A stretch of 64,000 nucleotides of DNA from the NCBI GenBank assembly GCA_033065855.1, contig JAVXUO010001427.1, forward strand, positions 372,001 to 436,000. Direction: 5' to 3'. A program made the position numbers and the translations under genes. This DNA comes from Escallonia rubra. Its lineage: Eukaryota > Streptophyta > Magnoliopsida > Escalloniales > Escalloniaceae. Below the pieces are notes generated by a model. That model ran no database searches, was not told where the DNA came from, and was given only the letters and a program-made list of their open reading frames with translations. Below are positions 37,720-50,500 of this stretch, piece after piece. Each line of letters opens with the position of its first letter. Position 1 is the stretch's first letter.

Positions 37720-37729
37720 TATATATATT
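37720..37729 (-). promoter_or_regulatory. Probable TATA box of the IDA-like gene
   Basis: GAATATATAT on the minus strand lies about 160 bases upstream of the start codon at 37562. A (GA)n run at 37657-37674 lies between it and the start, in what would be the leader. The spacing suits a TATA box with a leader of roughly 130 bases. Confidence 0.5.
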
Positions 37730-37974
37730 CATGGGGGACCGAGTGAAGTTGAGTGTGAAGGAGAAGAAGAAAAGGTGGCGTTCAGTTGAAAATGTCAGCG
37801 GGAGCTCAAAGTCAGCTGCGGAGGCAATGAAAGGCCCACGCGCTCTTTCGTCTGAAGAATGACTTGTACAGGTACTCACCGACGGCTAATTCCGGTCTTC
37901 AGTAGGTGTGGACTCCAAGTCACCGAAGATGACAGAAGAAAATACCGCATCATCATTTATTTGACTCTGCCGAT

Positions 37975-38235
37975 AAGATAAGAGCCGGTTCAGCGGTCCC
38001 CGTGATCTCAGTTCAGGTTTTTTACCTGAATTCGAATCTTGTCCGTCGCACTTGTTGGTGACAAATTTATGTCCCCGCTCTGCATGTGTTCCACACACGG
38101 GTCCTTGTGCGCTTCGACCCCGACATAGGTGCGAGAATCGGGGGCTCAGATGTATGTAGCGGCCTCATAGGTCCCCGAGGCGCAATACTTCCTGCCGGTT
38201 GGATTAGAGCCTTACGGTCGAGCTTTTTTGTTGCA
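37975..38235 (+). mobile_element. Possible tRNA-derived SINE
   Basis: GGTTCAGCGG near 37987 resembles an RNA polymerase III A box, and GAATTCGAATC near 38029 a B box, about 35 bases apart as in tRNA-derived SINEs. The segment is far more GC-rich than the sequence around it and ends in CTTTTTTG near 38222. No target duplication was identified and the family could not be named, so this stays tentative. Confidence 0.35.
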
Positions 38236-39424
38236 CCAAAAAATTTTATTTGACTCCTACTACCGAGTAGCGGAAAATTTTTAACTGCTTACTTGATTGT
38301 CTAGAAGATTGTTATCGCTGTGTATTAATAATTATTTTCGCTATGTATATTTAGTGACATTTTTATTAATATTTTTAGCGATAATTTTTTACAATACTTT
38401 ATAGTATTACTAAATAAAAGTCATTAAAAATACTTAACGATTATTAATTGTCGTTATATATATATATTTTTTTTTTGTTGGAAGGGAGGGAGGGCTTGTA
38501 ACTATCTTTTTACGATCTGGATGACTGCCAAAACTTTTTCTTGAGTAGTAGTATTCATTTCGCATGCAAAAGTGCCACCATTTAGATTCACATGTATCGG
38601 GTGAAATAAATTCAGGTTAAATTAAATTTCATGATTAATGAGTTTATTGAATATCTGTAGCTTATTCTATACCTCTTTTGGTGACTATCACCTTTAGGAT
38701 TACAAAGATGAACAAGTACTTGTAGATTACAATCGCACCGTCTCAATCTACGGAACAGAGCACTCGGTTATCTCACATTGTTGGCTAATCACACTCCCAT
38801 TCACTGTCATGAACTTGTGTTAATTATCTCTTGAAAGTTCACCAGTAATAAACAAATAATTTTTTTATATCTATCTATCTGTCAATAATCAAGGTTTTCA
38901 TATATTGTTTGACATGATAACTGAATGATATTCTACCAAAAAAAAAAATTTGATAACCGGGTGAAACATGTCACTAAACTTTAGCAAGTGAACAAAAGAA
39001 AAGAAAATGTCTAAATATCTAAAAGATTCGATTCCGAACAATTATATGTCCAAATTATTACCAAAGAGGATAACTAGCGTATCTATTACTCGGAGAGTGA
39101 AGCTAAATCCACATCCTTCTTCACAAAATCCACAATCTTTTACTACTGCTTTTGCCTCTATCAACAATAGAAAAGTATGAACTTCAGCAATATTTACAGC
39201 AAACCCTCTGAGGTTAGTGGATAATTATAGTCAATCTCATTGTCTTACCAAATGTTACATGCTATATCAGAATTTTAAATTTTTTTAACTCATACATCCT
39301 TCCTTATAACACCGTATCTATCCTATACATCTTTTGCTTATGCCAGCATACATATTTTAAAGATTTCAATGCAACCCTTTTATACCCCTTAACATTTAAC
39401 ACAACCTTCACCTTTTACAAATCC

Positions 39425-39865
39425 ACACACACGCACGCGTGCCCACACTCAGAGATTCAGTTCAGACATAATCACACATACCCACACGCGCGCTCTCGTG
39501 CACACACACACTGATTCGATTCACTAACAATTGCACACCCACAATCAGCACAACTGGCAGTGACAACGATTAGAGGGACATGTGTGCGTGCGTGCGTGTT
39601 TTACATGGTGATTCTGTGGGGAGGGGGGGTCAACTGCAGTGGGTAGCGGTGGGCGGGTAAGGCATTTCATGTGGGATATGGTGGTGAACGGTGTGGCTTG
39701 TAGAAGGTTGCAGCGATGGTGATGGGAGCAGCGCACGAGTTGTGATGGGTTACCGTGATGGTTTATGGTATAGTTACTGAAGGTATGAACTGAATCGGTT
39801 AGTGCGTGCACGTGTGAAATGAAACAGTAAGTGTGTTTGTGTGTGTGAGAGAGAGAGAGAGATCA
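39425..39865. repeat. CA/TG-rich patch with opposed halves
   Basis: 39425-39540 is dominated by CACACAC and CACGCACGCG on the plus strand, while 39580-39865 is dominated by GTGTGCGTGC, TGTGTTTGTGTGTG and a (GA)n run. GATTCAGTTCA on the left and TGAACTGAATC on the right are inverse to each other. It may be the remains of an inverted-repeat element or simple-sequence expansion. Confidence 0.45.
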
Positions 39866-41746
39866 GTTGTTGGGTGATAGTGACGTGATTGTGCTTGGTA
39901 GTTGGTTTAGTGTTGGACGTAAGGATGTAAACCAAGTAAATGGTGGGATGTCGGTTAAAAAGACAAAAAATAGAAAGGAAAGAAAAGGAAGATGGTATAT
40001 GAAAGGATAATTCAAAACAAACAAATGGTTAAAATTGTTTTTTTTTTCTTCAAAACGTTATGGCCGCCCGTGTTCCATCTAGTCAAAGGACGTATTTGAC
40101 ATTTCTTATAATCGGTGAACACAAGTGTAATTACGCCATAAAGCCTGCCCTTAAATTTGAGAACGAGTCAACAAAACAAAGCGCGTGGAGTGGCAGAGGG
40201 TGGGATATGATTAAAAGAGGGCCCGAGGGCTTATTGGACCTTTCATGGTGTTAGGCATCAGCAATTGCCAGCGCAACGTAACCTCCCCCAATCCGTGAAA
40301 TCTGGGCCGCCCAAGTCCACCGCGTCGGTGCAAAAATCCAACTCAGACACTTCTCACGCGCCGGTTTTGGCCCATTTTAAGTTTAGGATAATGGGCTTTT
40401 ATTGGGTTTTTCTCGGGCGCTGGATCCCAAAACAAGTAACTAGCTCGTGTCGAACCGTGTTGACGTCATGGATAAAAATAAAAAAAACTTTTGGACAAAA
40501 TAAACCGAAGACTTTTTCTATTAGCAGAGATATATTTTCAATTTGCAGTAATTATTTTGGGTGCGGAAATAAGTAAGAAAATGTCTATTTTTAAACTTTG
40601 TTGTAATTCTTAAATATGTATCCATCGATACCAAGCAAAGACAGACCCTGTGTAGAGCCGAGAGAACTACGATCTCCTCTGTATTTGTCGGTTATAGTTG
40701 CTTATATTATCTACAAGCCATTTGGTTAAATCTTTAAACCAGAAAAGTTAGAAAATCTTAGCAGCTGCTTTGAGGAATTGAGTCCACTACAAAATTAAAC
40801 TATCTCACTCTACCTCTTTCACTAAAGGTTGAAATTGTGTTATTAAAAAGTGTCACTAAAAGCACTTAAAATTTAAAAGAGTTTAAATTTAGAGTGAATT
40901 CGTAATTCCCTGCTCGATGTCATATACACTCAAAGTACTGACTAATAATTTTTCTCTCTACTTAGTCTCACATTTATAATCTTCACATATGTATACTCGA
41001 TAGTTATGAGTAAATAGCAGGTCATAAAATTATTTATAATATATTGTGTATGAATGAAAATAAGAAGTAAGTAAGACTACAATCTTTGGATAAACGTAAA
41101 TTTATTATCCTCCACGTGGATGTGATACTTGTATTAATAAACATAGACATATTATTCTTTTAGTGCATCCTCTGAAACTGAATAATAGAAATGCTTTAAG
41201 TTTGCTAAAGGTTGCTTACTGCCCTAAATGTGATCATATTAGGTGAATGCTATAATACTAACGACAAAAGTTCTTACATGCTATTTTTTGTCCCCATAAA
41301 CGTGACATCAAGAATACCCCTGATAAAAGTGCAATACAATCATTTCTTTAGCGCTAAATAGCAAAATTTCTTTGCTAAAATACTTTAGAGTTTTGCGTAG
41401 AATCACGATGAATTACCACAACAATTATTACTAAAAATGCCACGACGTGCGCTTGAATTGTTATAATTATTTTATGTTGCCAAAGTTTAGCGGCGTTATG
41501 TATCCCAGTAAAGTGCCCAAGATCTGGGTGACAAATAATTCAATATGATATCTCAAAAGGCAAAGCAACAGAAGCAAAATCGCATAAAGGTTGGACATTA
41601 TAATGGGACAAACAGACATGCCAACCTCCCTCTGCTTCACACTTTACATACAATAATAATAATAATCCCATATGTACTGGGTTAACTAAACCTATGTCTT
41701 TAAGGTTATAATAAAATTGTAGTAAAAAGTATATAGTCCTAAAATG

Positions 41747-41939
41747 TACTCCTTCCATTTTGAAAAAAATATCATATTTTTCTTTTTGGACCGGCCCAAA
41801 AAATTAATTAATCCTTAAATTAAGAAAGATTTTGTAAGTATCTTTTTATATTTATCCTTTTTTATATTTTATTTATCTCTCTGTATTTAATCACCACCAA
41901 CCCATTTTCTCTCTGCTATCCCACTTTCTCCCCCCCTCC

Positions 41940-41978
<39 letters not shown>

Positions 41979-42036
41979 GGTAGAATGAGAAAGTGTGTAA
42001 GCCAAATTTGATCAAATAATTTGGACAAATGGAGTA
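41747..42036. mobile_element. Stowaway-like MITE with (CT)n insertion
   Basis: The left end reads TACTCCTTCCATTTTGAAAA; the right end in reverse complement reads TACTCCATTTGTCCAAATTA. TA dinucleotides lie at both edges. The interior is T-rich and includes a (TC)n run at 41943-41976. Length about 290 bp, no coding content. Confidence 0.6.
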
Positions 42037-44303
42037 GCATTTTTATCTGCCACAGTCACTCCTTGTACGTCTATGCTATTATTAACGGAGAACACTTTTA
42101 TAGTAAAATTTTTCTTGAAGCTTCAACCCCATAAGTTCATAATATATTAATTTTATACTAAAACAAGGTTAATCAAGATCGTTGTTGAAAAAATCTTAAT
42201 ACTAAGTAAATAACCACTCCGCCCACTATAATTAGAACTTCTTCTTCATAACTGTTATTCTAGCCGCTCCATCCAAATATCCAACTATCAACATTTTAAT
42301 TCCATTCTTGTTGCTTCTTCCCTCTCGATCTCCATTTTCGTAGTAAAGAAATTTATCCTTTTATCTACATTTTATTTCTATAACATTAAATTTACACATA
42401 TTTTTTTTAATTTCATGCGCATCGTGTAGATGGGTAAAAGGGGAAGGATGAAAATTGAATAATTGAAAGACTAACCACCAAACTTGGGCTTGGTATTTGG
42501 GCCAGCCTCAACTCGTCTCAAGGTCCCTATCCAAACATTCGGGGCGGGCCGAGTTTGAATGGCTCATAAAAAAAATTCCGGTACAGCTCAATTCAATGCC
42601 TCTTGCTACAACTCGAGTTGCAACCAAAATTCAGCTTAGAAGAATTACTGTGCAAATTCAATTTGTTGTTATGTCTTTAATAAGGGTTTATGATGCGCTT
42701 TCAGAAAGAACGTAGTTTGAATAATTTCAAGGACAAAATGACAAGAGTACATACACGATGAAATCCATACCACGTCGCTCTCGCTTTAAGCATTTTATTT
42801 AAGCATAATAACAAATAAGATTTCCCTACAATGCCAAAATTTTCACCAAACGATACCTTATACCTTATTTATTAAGCTTTCTCTTATTTCGTTTAGAAGG
42901 TATAGTAAAGGTCTCAAGGGTAGCAATACCGCTCGAGAAATTTTCTAACCAGTAGCGTCAATATTCTGATTCATAAAAAAATTCGTTCAGGCATCATGCC
43001 GATTCAAATAGTCGTATAAAACTGTGCCAAAGACAATAAGGGGGCAAGGGGTCACCACTGTGCTAATACTTACGCCCGATAAAAATGTTCACGTGCCATA
43101 GGAGTACGTGGGTGTCATCATTGCGACTCCTCGAGCTCTTTCGATGCAAGACAAATACAAGCTAGTATATTTAAACAGTTTTATGATAATTAAAATTTTG
43201 ACTGCGACCGGCCTGAAGCCCTATATAACACACGAGGCGCAAGCACGAAAATATCAGAATCTTTTGTCGGGCTCGCAGGGAAGCGACAATAAATATCATC
43301 GCGTTACTAAACCAATCACCGCGTATCAAAATCAGCACACGCAAACTAGCTATCCACACCAGCTATTTATTTGAAATGCAAAAGTGCCTGAAGACCTTGG
43401 TGCATGCATATCATGTTAGGGTTGCTCAGATTAAATGCTACTTAGACAGGTTGGGTCACCTGCCCCATGTTTAGACCCTTTCTGGCTGCTCGAAAGGACA
43501 CTGCTCTCCCTTCTTTCCCCATATTTAGAGCGCAAGAAATATCTCGAGTCTTTGTGGCAACCCACAACTGATGTCCATCATTCATTTCTTCTTACATTTA
43601 TGAGGGCCATAACGGAGTGGTTCTCTTGGTCAATTTACGACCTGAATTGCCGCAAAAAAAATTTCAATTTATAGATACAAGAAAATGAAGAGTAAGACAA
43701 ACTTAGTTGGAGAGAAAATTGAGAAGCTATATATATGCAAAAGAAAAGGAAAGGTGAATTATGTTCCTGTTTGATCTGGCCATTGCCATTTTAATTTTTC
43801 TTGAATAGTTTTTGTGAAAATATTTCTTGTTCCGATAAGTTATTTTCATCGATCTCATATGTCAAATTCAGTTGGAATGTGCAAAAAAGTAACTTTCATT
43901 ATGATTCAAGGAACGCAATTGACAAAACTTAACATCTCTTATTACCAATGTCTCTGGTATCTCACCAAACCCTAGTCACCAACAAGTCAACCACTGTGAA
44001 AAAGACCACCCCCACCTGAGTCCTTTTCAGCGTCCCACCAACACCACACCCTAACTCTCCACCATTTCGAACTATCGAATCGAGGACGACATCTATGTTG
44101 AAGACAACCATCACAATCGCACTACTGCACACCTCACCATCATCCTCACCACCAAGTTAATCCTGTATTGCCATTCCATATTGCCAATGCCATCACCACC
44201 TCGCCAAACCTGAGCTACCGCCATCCACTCGGATATGCTACCCACCACCTCCCTCGCTCGGATCCATTTCCCACCACCATCATCACCACTACCCTTGACC
44301 TAG

Positions 44304-44902
44304 GGTTTTAAAAATGGTTGATACTTATCATAATGGTCATTCGTAACGAAATTTTAGTCAATTGATATGGTTAGACACTGATATATGAGCGCTTGCTAAT
44401 TTTATAGACGTATCGCGGTTACGACACCATTACAAGCGGTAATGCCATTATTTACCGTTACATACCGTTACAAGTCGACACTGTTGGAGAGGCACTAGCT
44501 TCAAGAGACGTGAAGAGGAGAAGAAACGGGAAGAAAGTGGCGGAGTGGCTTAAGAAGAGGAGGAAGAAGGTGACAGGTGATAGCAAAGACTTTGTAGTTT
44601 GTTGACTATTGTGGTTGCTAACTTTTAGGTTTAGGTTTAGTTTACAGATTAGTACTCGAGTGGGTATTATTTTTAGGCTTTGGTTTGGTGTGATTTAGTT
44701 CAATGCCAAATGTGAGCCATAATTATGTAAAGTTAAGGAATTAGGTTACGATCTAAGTATCTTTGAGTTTTAATCTTATGTTAACGTTTACAAAATATTC
44801 ACAGTCGCAGTAATCGATTCCCGTTACGTAACATCCGATACTCTCAATATTATTACAACGCGGCTGTGACCATTACGTATCCCGAAACCACGATTTTAAA
44901 CC
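44304..44902. mobile_element. About 600-bp TIR element, non-coding
   Basis: Left end GGTTTTAAAAATGGTTGATA...TAATGGTCA; right end in reverse complement GGTTTAAAATCGTGGTTTCG...TAATGGTCA. The ends are imperfect inverted repeats over about 45 bases. GTTACG, CGTTAC and related motifs recur near both ends. It splits a stretch with strong ACC/CCA bias on either side, consistent with insertion. Superfamily not determined. Confidence 0.5.
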
Positions 44903-46449
44903 ATGCCTTCACCTGCAGCCCCCTCTCCAAACGACCAAACTCACCCATTGTCATCAACAACCATCCAATTGCTACCACCGTCGTCAGAAACCACAAAACC
45001 TAACATAGAGACAAGTCACCACCAACCACTTCCAGATCGAGATCTCGACCACCATCCGACTTCTACAACCAGCGCTCCTTATCCGCTACTATCAAAGCGA
45101 AAGCCTTTGGTGGCAACGACTTTGGAAGTGTTCGTGTTTCGGAGAGAGGGGGAGGACCTCTATAGGTTTTACCCTTTACCATTATCAAGACCAAATTACA
45201 TTTTTTGCCCTTTTCAATTTCGATCAAACATATATATATTTCGTTACATTCAATCTAACATATGAAATTGACAAAAGTCACATTTTTTTGTCCTTTTTTT
45301 TTTTTTTAAAGGACACAAACCAAAGCCCAAAGCAAAGGAGGAGGACGATCTTCCTAAAGAAAGAGTAGGAGATGAAACCAAGCGTTCGAGCTCTCCATCC
45401 ATTGGTTCCCAGTTCTGATAAACCAGTGCATCACTTTCAGGTTCTCACTTTCATACTCGGACTGTCGGACAGACAAGAAAAGCAGATTATCTCTAGAAAA
45501 GTCCACACTGCATGTTATCCAAATCTGCACTCTTTTCGCATCTCGTTTTGAGCGGCCAAGTCACAGAGTGGACGACAAACGCTACTTCCAAGAATCAAAC
45601 CTCAATATTTTAACCCAGTTTTGTGATTCTCTTGGATATACTCCCCTTCCTTCCCGCTCATGCTTTTGTGCATGTAAGTTTCACAGTCAGAGATTCTCCA
45701 TTTGAATACAAAACCCAAATTTCTACCCCCCTCAAAAAACAAACAAAAATGTCGGTTGTGCAAATCTCCAAATCTCACCGAATCACTTTTAGTTCTCCCC
45801 ATTGTCTCCACCTTTCTCAAGATCTTCAATGGTGGAGTACCGGAATCAACCCACAAACCGCAGACACAAGTATTTGACTAAACTGCCTCCCTCAAGATCT
45901 GCCACAGAAGAAATGTGAGCAGGCCAAGAAGATAAAAAGTCAGGACAGATGGATAGATAGAGAGCAGTACAGGAATAGATTTTGAGGGCATTAATGGCTG
46001 AAAAGACCCTTGGAGAGACAAACCCATCAGTAAAAACGAGTGCTTTTTACCTAGATTCCTACGATTCCGCTTGTAATCTAGTGATTACGGCCGCAAAAGA
46101 AATTTTAAGTGATTCGGGTCGTTTTCAGAAATCTCAAGTCATAACAACGTTATCAGCTATGGAAAGTTGAAAAGGGGAGAGAGAGACAAAGTAGCGACAA
46201 AAAAGTTACGGACCGAAACGGAAAGTATTGCGACGTTTAGGCCGTGAAAACCCTAGAAAAAGGACAGGAAGTAGGGGGAGACCGGGAGAGTTTGGTGTAT
46301 GGTGGTGCTAGTTAGTACCCATTTTTGGAGTTAAAGCTTAAGGGGGTCCATGTTCTAATCACGTGGTCCTGCCTACACATAACTTTCCATTCTTTCCTTT
46401 CTCTTTCTTCTTCAGCTCGAGGTTTAGGCGGACCAAACAAGCATTTGTG

Positions 46450-46745
46450 GTAAGTTTACTTGCTAATCTTTTGCACTTCGAGCTTTTGAGGTCTGCTCCA
46501 TTTCAGGGAAGCATACCCAGTTTTGGACTCCGCTTGCTTATTACATAAACTCTGAAGCATACATATGATATGTTTTCTAGCAAGTGTACTCGCCGATCTT
46601 TATTATGAACTGTTGACACTCTTTTGGCATTGTGAGCTTTGAGGTCTATCTGGTTTTGGTATGGAGTAAGCTAATGGAAATTAGGTAGACCCATTTGCTT
46701 ATTGCACGAACGTTCAAGCTTATGAAGCTTGTATGGTATGTTTGC
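46450..46745. repeat. Imperfect tandem duplication in the leader intron
   Basis: AAGTTTACTTGCTAATCTTT at about 46451 is matched by AAGTGTACTCGCCGATCTTT at about 46582. TTTTGAGGTCTG is matched by CTTTGAGGTCTA, and GCTTGCTTATTACA by ATTTGCTTATTGCA. The two copies have drifted and differ in length. Confidence 0.6.
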
Positions 46746-47503
46746 CTTAGTTTGGTGAGAATTTGGCACATGACAATATCTGTATTGTAGAGATCACGGA
46801 TGGTGTATTAAACTTGAGAAGGGAGTGGGTCTCGTGGTCCTAAAAGCCTGCCTTTAAACGCGTGGGCTCAGCTTGGTGTGATTGATTCGATAATGCAACT
46901 GTCGTTGGGTCATGTGATTGTGGCTCCTAGACATTCTACTGTTTTCTTCTGTTTCTTGTCTTGTGCACTTTGCAGTGTAATTTTCTGAACACTGTTAAAT
47001 CGAGTCTCTGTAATTCTTTTTACACTCTCTTTGTTGAGGTTAGCTGCGTTAAAAGGGCTTAACATTTCGTGTTGGTTTGCTTTCTTAATTTTGGGGCAAC
47101 GGTTTGTTAGTGCATTGTCAATTTCCATTCTTCTCAATCACCACGGAAATAGACGAAGGTAGAAAGGGACAGGAACGAAAGGTAGGGCACTTTATTCTTT
47201 ACGGTACTTAATTGGAAATAGTTCTGGTTCTGTTCAGCTTCAATCGCTTTGGTATTCACATTTCCGTAATGAATGGGTGTTCATTTGCCTTTAGGTTTTT
47301 AGCTACAAAGTCACAGAGGTCAGCCTGCTGAATATTGAAGGTATGGATGTCATATCGTCTATGGATAAGTGGGTCACTGCTTTCCTCCTTTAGATGCAAT
47401 GTAAAGCAGAATAGTCGGTGTAACATGGGGTATTTTACGTTGTAGTACTTTTTGTTTAGAGCTCTTGCTCTCGGAATATTTCTCAACGCTGTTGTTGTTT
47501 CAG
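46450..47503 (+). other. Probable 5' leader intron of the KUP2-like gene
   Basis: A strong donor, TTGTG|GTAAGTTT, lies at 46449/46450 and a strong acceptor, TTGTTGTTTCAG|TG, at 47503/47504, 65 bases before the start codon. KUP genes commonly carry a leader intron. The intron contains an imperfect internal duplication (about 46450-46580 against 46582-46745). The first leader exon would end at 46449; its start is unknown. Confidence 0.55.
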
Positions 47504-47568
47504 TGAGATCTGCATCTAGCTGCTGTTCACCAACAGAAACTCAGTGGGAATTTTGATCTCTGAGAAGC

Positions 47569-50500
47569 ATGGATCTTGCCTATGGGAAGTGTTGGAGAAC
47601 TTCAAAGGTTTGCCCAACTTTTAACTATTTTTTTTTGTTTTGCACATGTTTAAACCTTTGGTATTTTCTGGCTTCAGAGTAGTCTTGCAATTCTATATAT
47701 GTTTCCTTCTGTTTTCTTAATTGCAGAAGGATTCTTGGAAGACGACCCTGCTCTTAGCTTATCAAAGTCTTGGTGTAGTCTACGGGGACCTTAGTATTTC
47801 ACCGCTTTATGTCTACAAGAGCACATTCGCAGAAGACATTCAGCACTCTGAAACGAACGAAGAGATTTTTGGCGTGCTTTCATTTGTTTTCTGGACTCTA
47901 ACTCTTGTTCCGCTGTTCAAGTACGTTTTTATAGTCCTTCGAGCTGATGACAATGGGGAGGGTGAGTACTAGAATTAAGTGGTCTTTACCTGAAATATTT
48001 GGTCAGTGAATTGAAGACATTTATGCATGATCCTGCAGGTGGCACATTTGCCCTATATTCCTTGATATGCAGGCATGCTAAAGTAAGTCTTCTGCCGAAC
48101 CGACAAATTGCTGATGAAGCACTATCTACATACAAACTGGAGCACCCTCCAGAGAGAAAGAACAGTTCAAGGTTGAGAGCATTGCTTGAGAGTCACAAAT
48201 CCTTGCACACTGCTTTGCTAATTTTGGTTCTGCTCGGCACTTGTATGGTAATCGGAGATGGACTGCTCACTCCAGCTATATCTGGTAAACATATCCCTTC
48301 GTACACATGTTTTAGTATGAAGTGTTCTTCACTCCAAGAGTTACAATCGGTTTCTTTGTGTAGTTTTTTCTGCAGTTTCTGGCCTCGAGTTATCCATGTC
48401 CAAGGAGCACCACCAGTGTAAGCTTATCTTTATCAAGTCATTGACATTGTGATGATTTTCTGCTACTATACGTTGATCCGGTTTAATGTGGTTAGCTGAA
48501 CAAAGAATCCAATAGAAAATGCTTTGAACATGTTGATTTGGGGAGCCTCATAATTGAACTAGTGATAGTAGGTGGTTTTCGTTATCTTATTATAACAAAA
48601 TTTTCCAACATTATCGATTGAAGGAGAAAGATGTCTTCCCTTCTCTCGGAAGATAATAAATCCCCTCCTAAAGTCAATCATTTACTACGTCATCTCACAT
48701 CTCAAGTTCAGACGAATCCTTCGGTGAATGTTTTCTCACTGAATGTGGTTATTGGATAAATGGAGCGCACTTGATTTTTAACCGAGCAGTGGACAAAGAA
48801 CTAATTGATCTGGAGTTCCGAGACCGTCCAAACTGACCAAGTTATGGCCTGAAATGGTTATTTAATGTTTTAACTTGGTCTGATCAGTTTACTTTCTAGT
48901 GTAGGAGATATGATAGTACCATTTTAAAAGTGGAACCATGAACAAGAAATGCATTTTTTTCGAGTGGGTAATGCATGTTACACAATGTCAGGCAAGTTGT
49001 ATGGGGATTGTGAAAGATGTTCTTAATCAATTAAGTAACAACTGGAACGAAGTTATGACATTATGTTGGAATGACCTTATCTTTCTTCATCGTGTTGTTC
49101 TTTGGATGATTTTATTTATGCAAGTGGTATGTGTTGAGTACTGGACATAAACTCAGTCCTGTGAATGCTCGGAAAGATACAAAATCAAGGCATTCTACTA
49201 CTTTTCTAGGAATATGTGATGTAACATATGATGCAGGCATCACCTGCATCACTATCAACTGTACCCATCATGTGCTTCTCACAATTATGTTTATACTTTC
49301 ATCTGCAGATGCAGTGATTCCGATCACTTGCTTCATACTTGTTTGCCTCTTTGCTCTGCAACACTATGGCACACATCGAGTTGGCTTCTTTTTTGCGCCA
49401 GTTGTGCTGACTTGGCTACTTTGCATTAGTGCCCTTGGCTTGTACAATATATTTCGCTGGAACCGGCAGGTGTATCAAGCTCTTTCTCCCTATTACATGT
49501 TCAAGTTCTTGAAGAAGACAAAAAAAGGAGGATGGATGTCTTTGGGTGGAATTCTACTTTGCATAACAGGTGCATGCTTTGAAATGATTGCACATAGTTT
49601 ATCTTGTCTCGTGCTTGTCTTAGTCCTGCATGTCCGAATACATGAAGAATCGTATATGCTGTTCCTGTTACAGACGCAACCAATATACCAGACTTTGACA
49701 TGGATATGCTGCAAATACCTTCAAAAGTGAAATGCTATTTTGCCAGTGTGGTGCAAATATTGTTGAATAATGTTGTTATTTGAGAATGATGACTTGTTAT
49801 GTAGTAAATGCCGTAATTTCTACTGCGGTGTGAGTTTCAAATTCCAGGGGCTGTGTTATAACTTGGAAAGTGGGACGTCAAATAAGTATCTTAAAGTAAC
49901 TCCTAAAATCACAGTTGACGTGAGTCATACTGATTAACCTGGATATGACGATCAAGATTTACATTTGTCTGATTTATATGTCCATTATTTGTCTGTTCTT
50001 TTGTAACACGTTATATCTGTATTCACCTCTGATAAAAACAACAAAAGTAGACAGAGGAATCAAAAAATCATTCCTATCTCTGTTTTAGATGTCGCCTTAC
50101 TGATACTAACAATGAATATTGTCATTTCTTTGGCTTGGAATGCTATATTTTGATTTATTGACCTAAAACTAATGCTATTCTTAAAATGCAGGCTCAGAAG
50201 CAATGTTTGCTGATCTTGGTCACTTCTCTTATGCTGCAATTCAGGTACCTCTGGCCTGACCGATAATTTATAAGCTTTGTATTTAGATAGGTTGTTGTAC
50301 TCGGAATTTCTGACCAAACAATGTGGCTAGTCTGGGTCCTTTCACTTTGAAGGAAATGGACAGTGATTTTCATTTTGTCTTGAAAATCCCAGTTTTTTCT
50401 GCTCCATCCTGTATGAGATTCTCTAATGAAATGATTCCTTCTCTTATCTCCTTATTTTGGTTATCGTGGTCTGCTAGTAGTCTACTACTGTTTGTGGCCT

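Larger units (their letters stand above)
37800..46000. other. Long repeat-rich spacer upstream of the KUP2-like gene
   Basis: About 8 kb without a supported host gene. It holds a possible SINE (37975-38235), a CA/TG-rich patch (39425-39865), a Stowaway-like MITE (41747-42036) and a TIR element (44304-44902). The sequence on both sides of that last element (43980-44300 and 44905-45150) is unusually rich in ACC/CCA triplets. Its plus-strand open frame (Pro/Thr/His-rich) looks like composition rather than a protein. Confidence 0.5.

Noticed and set aside
38280-38460. AT-rich segment with partly inverse ATTTAGTGACATTTTTATTA and AAGTCATTAAAAATACTTAA
   Set aside because: The match is weak and expected by chance in such AT-rich sequence.
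39545-39811. Minus-strand His/Thr/Cys-rich open frame of 88 aa
   Set aside because: Produced by the TG/GTG simple-sequence patch; no protein-like pattern.
44903-45265. 120-residue Pro/Thr/His-rich open frame after the TIR element
   Set aside because: Composition follows the ACC/CCA-rich DNA; the start lies at the edge of the inserted element and no domain or splice partner is seen.
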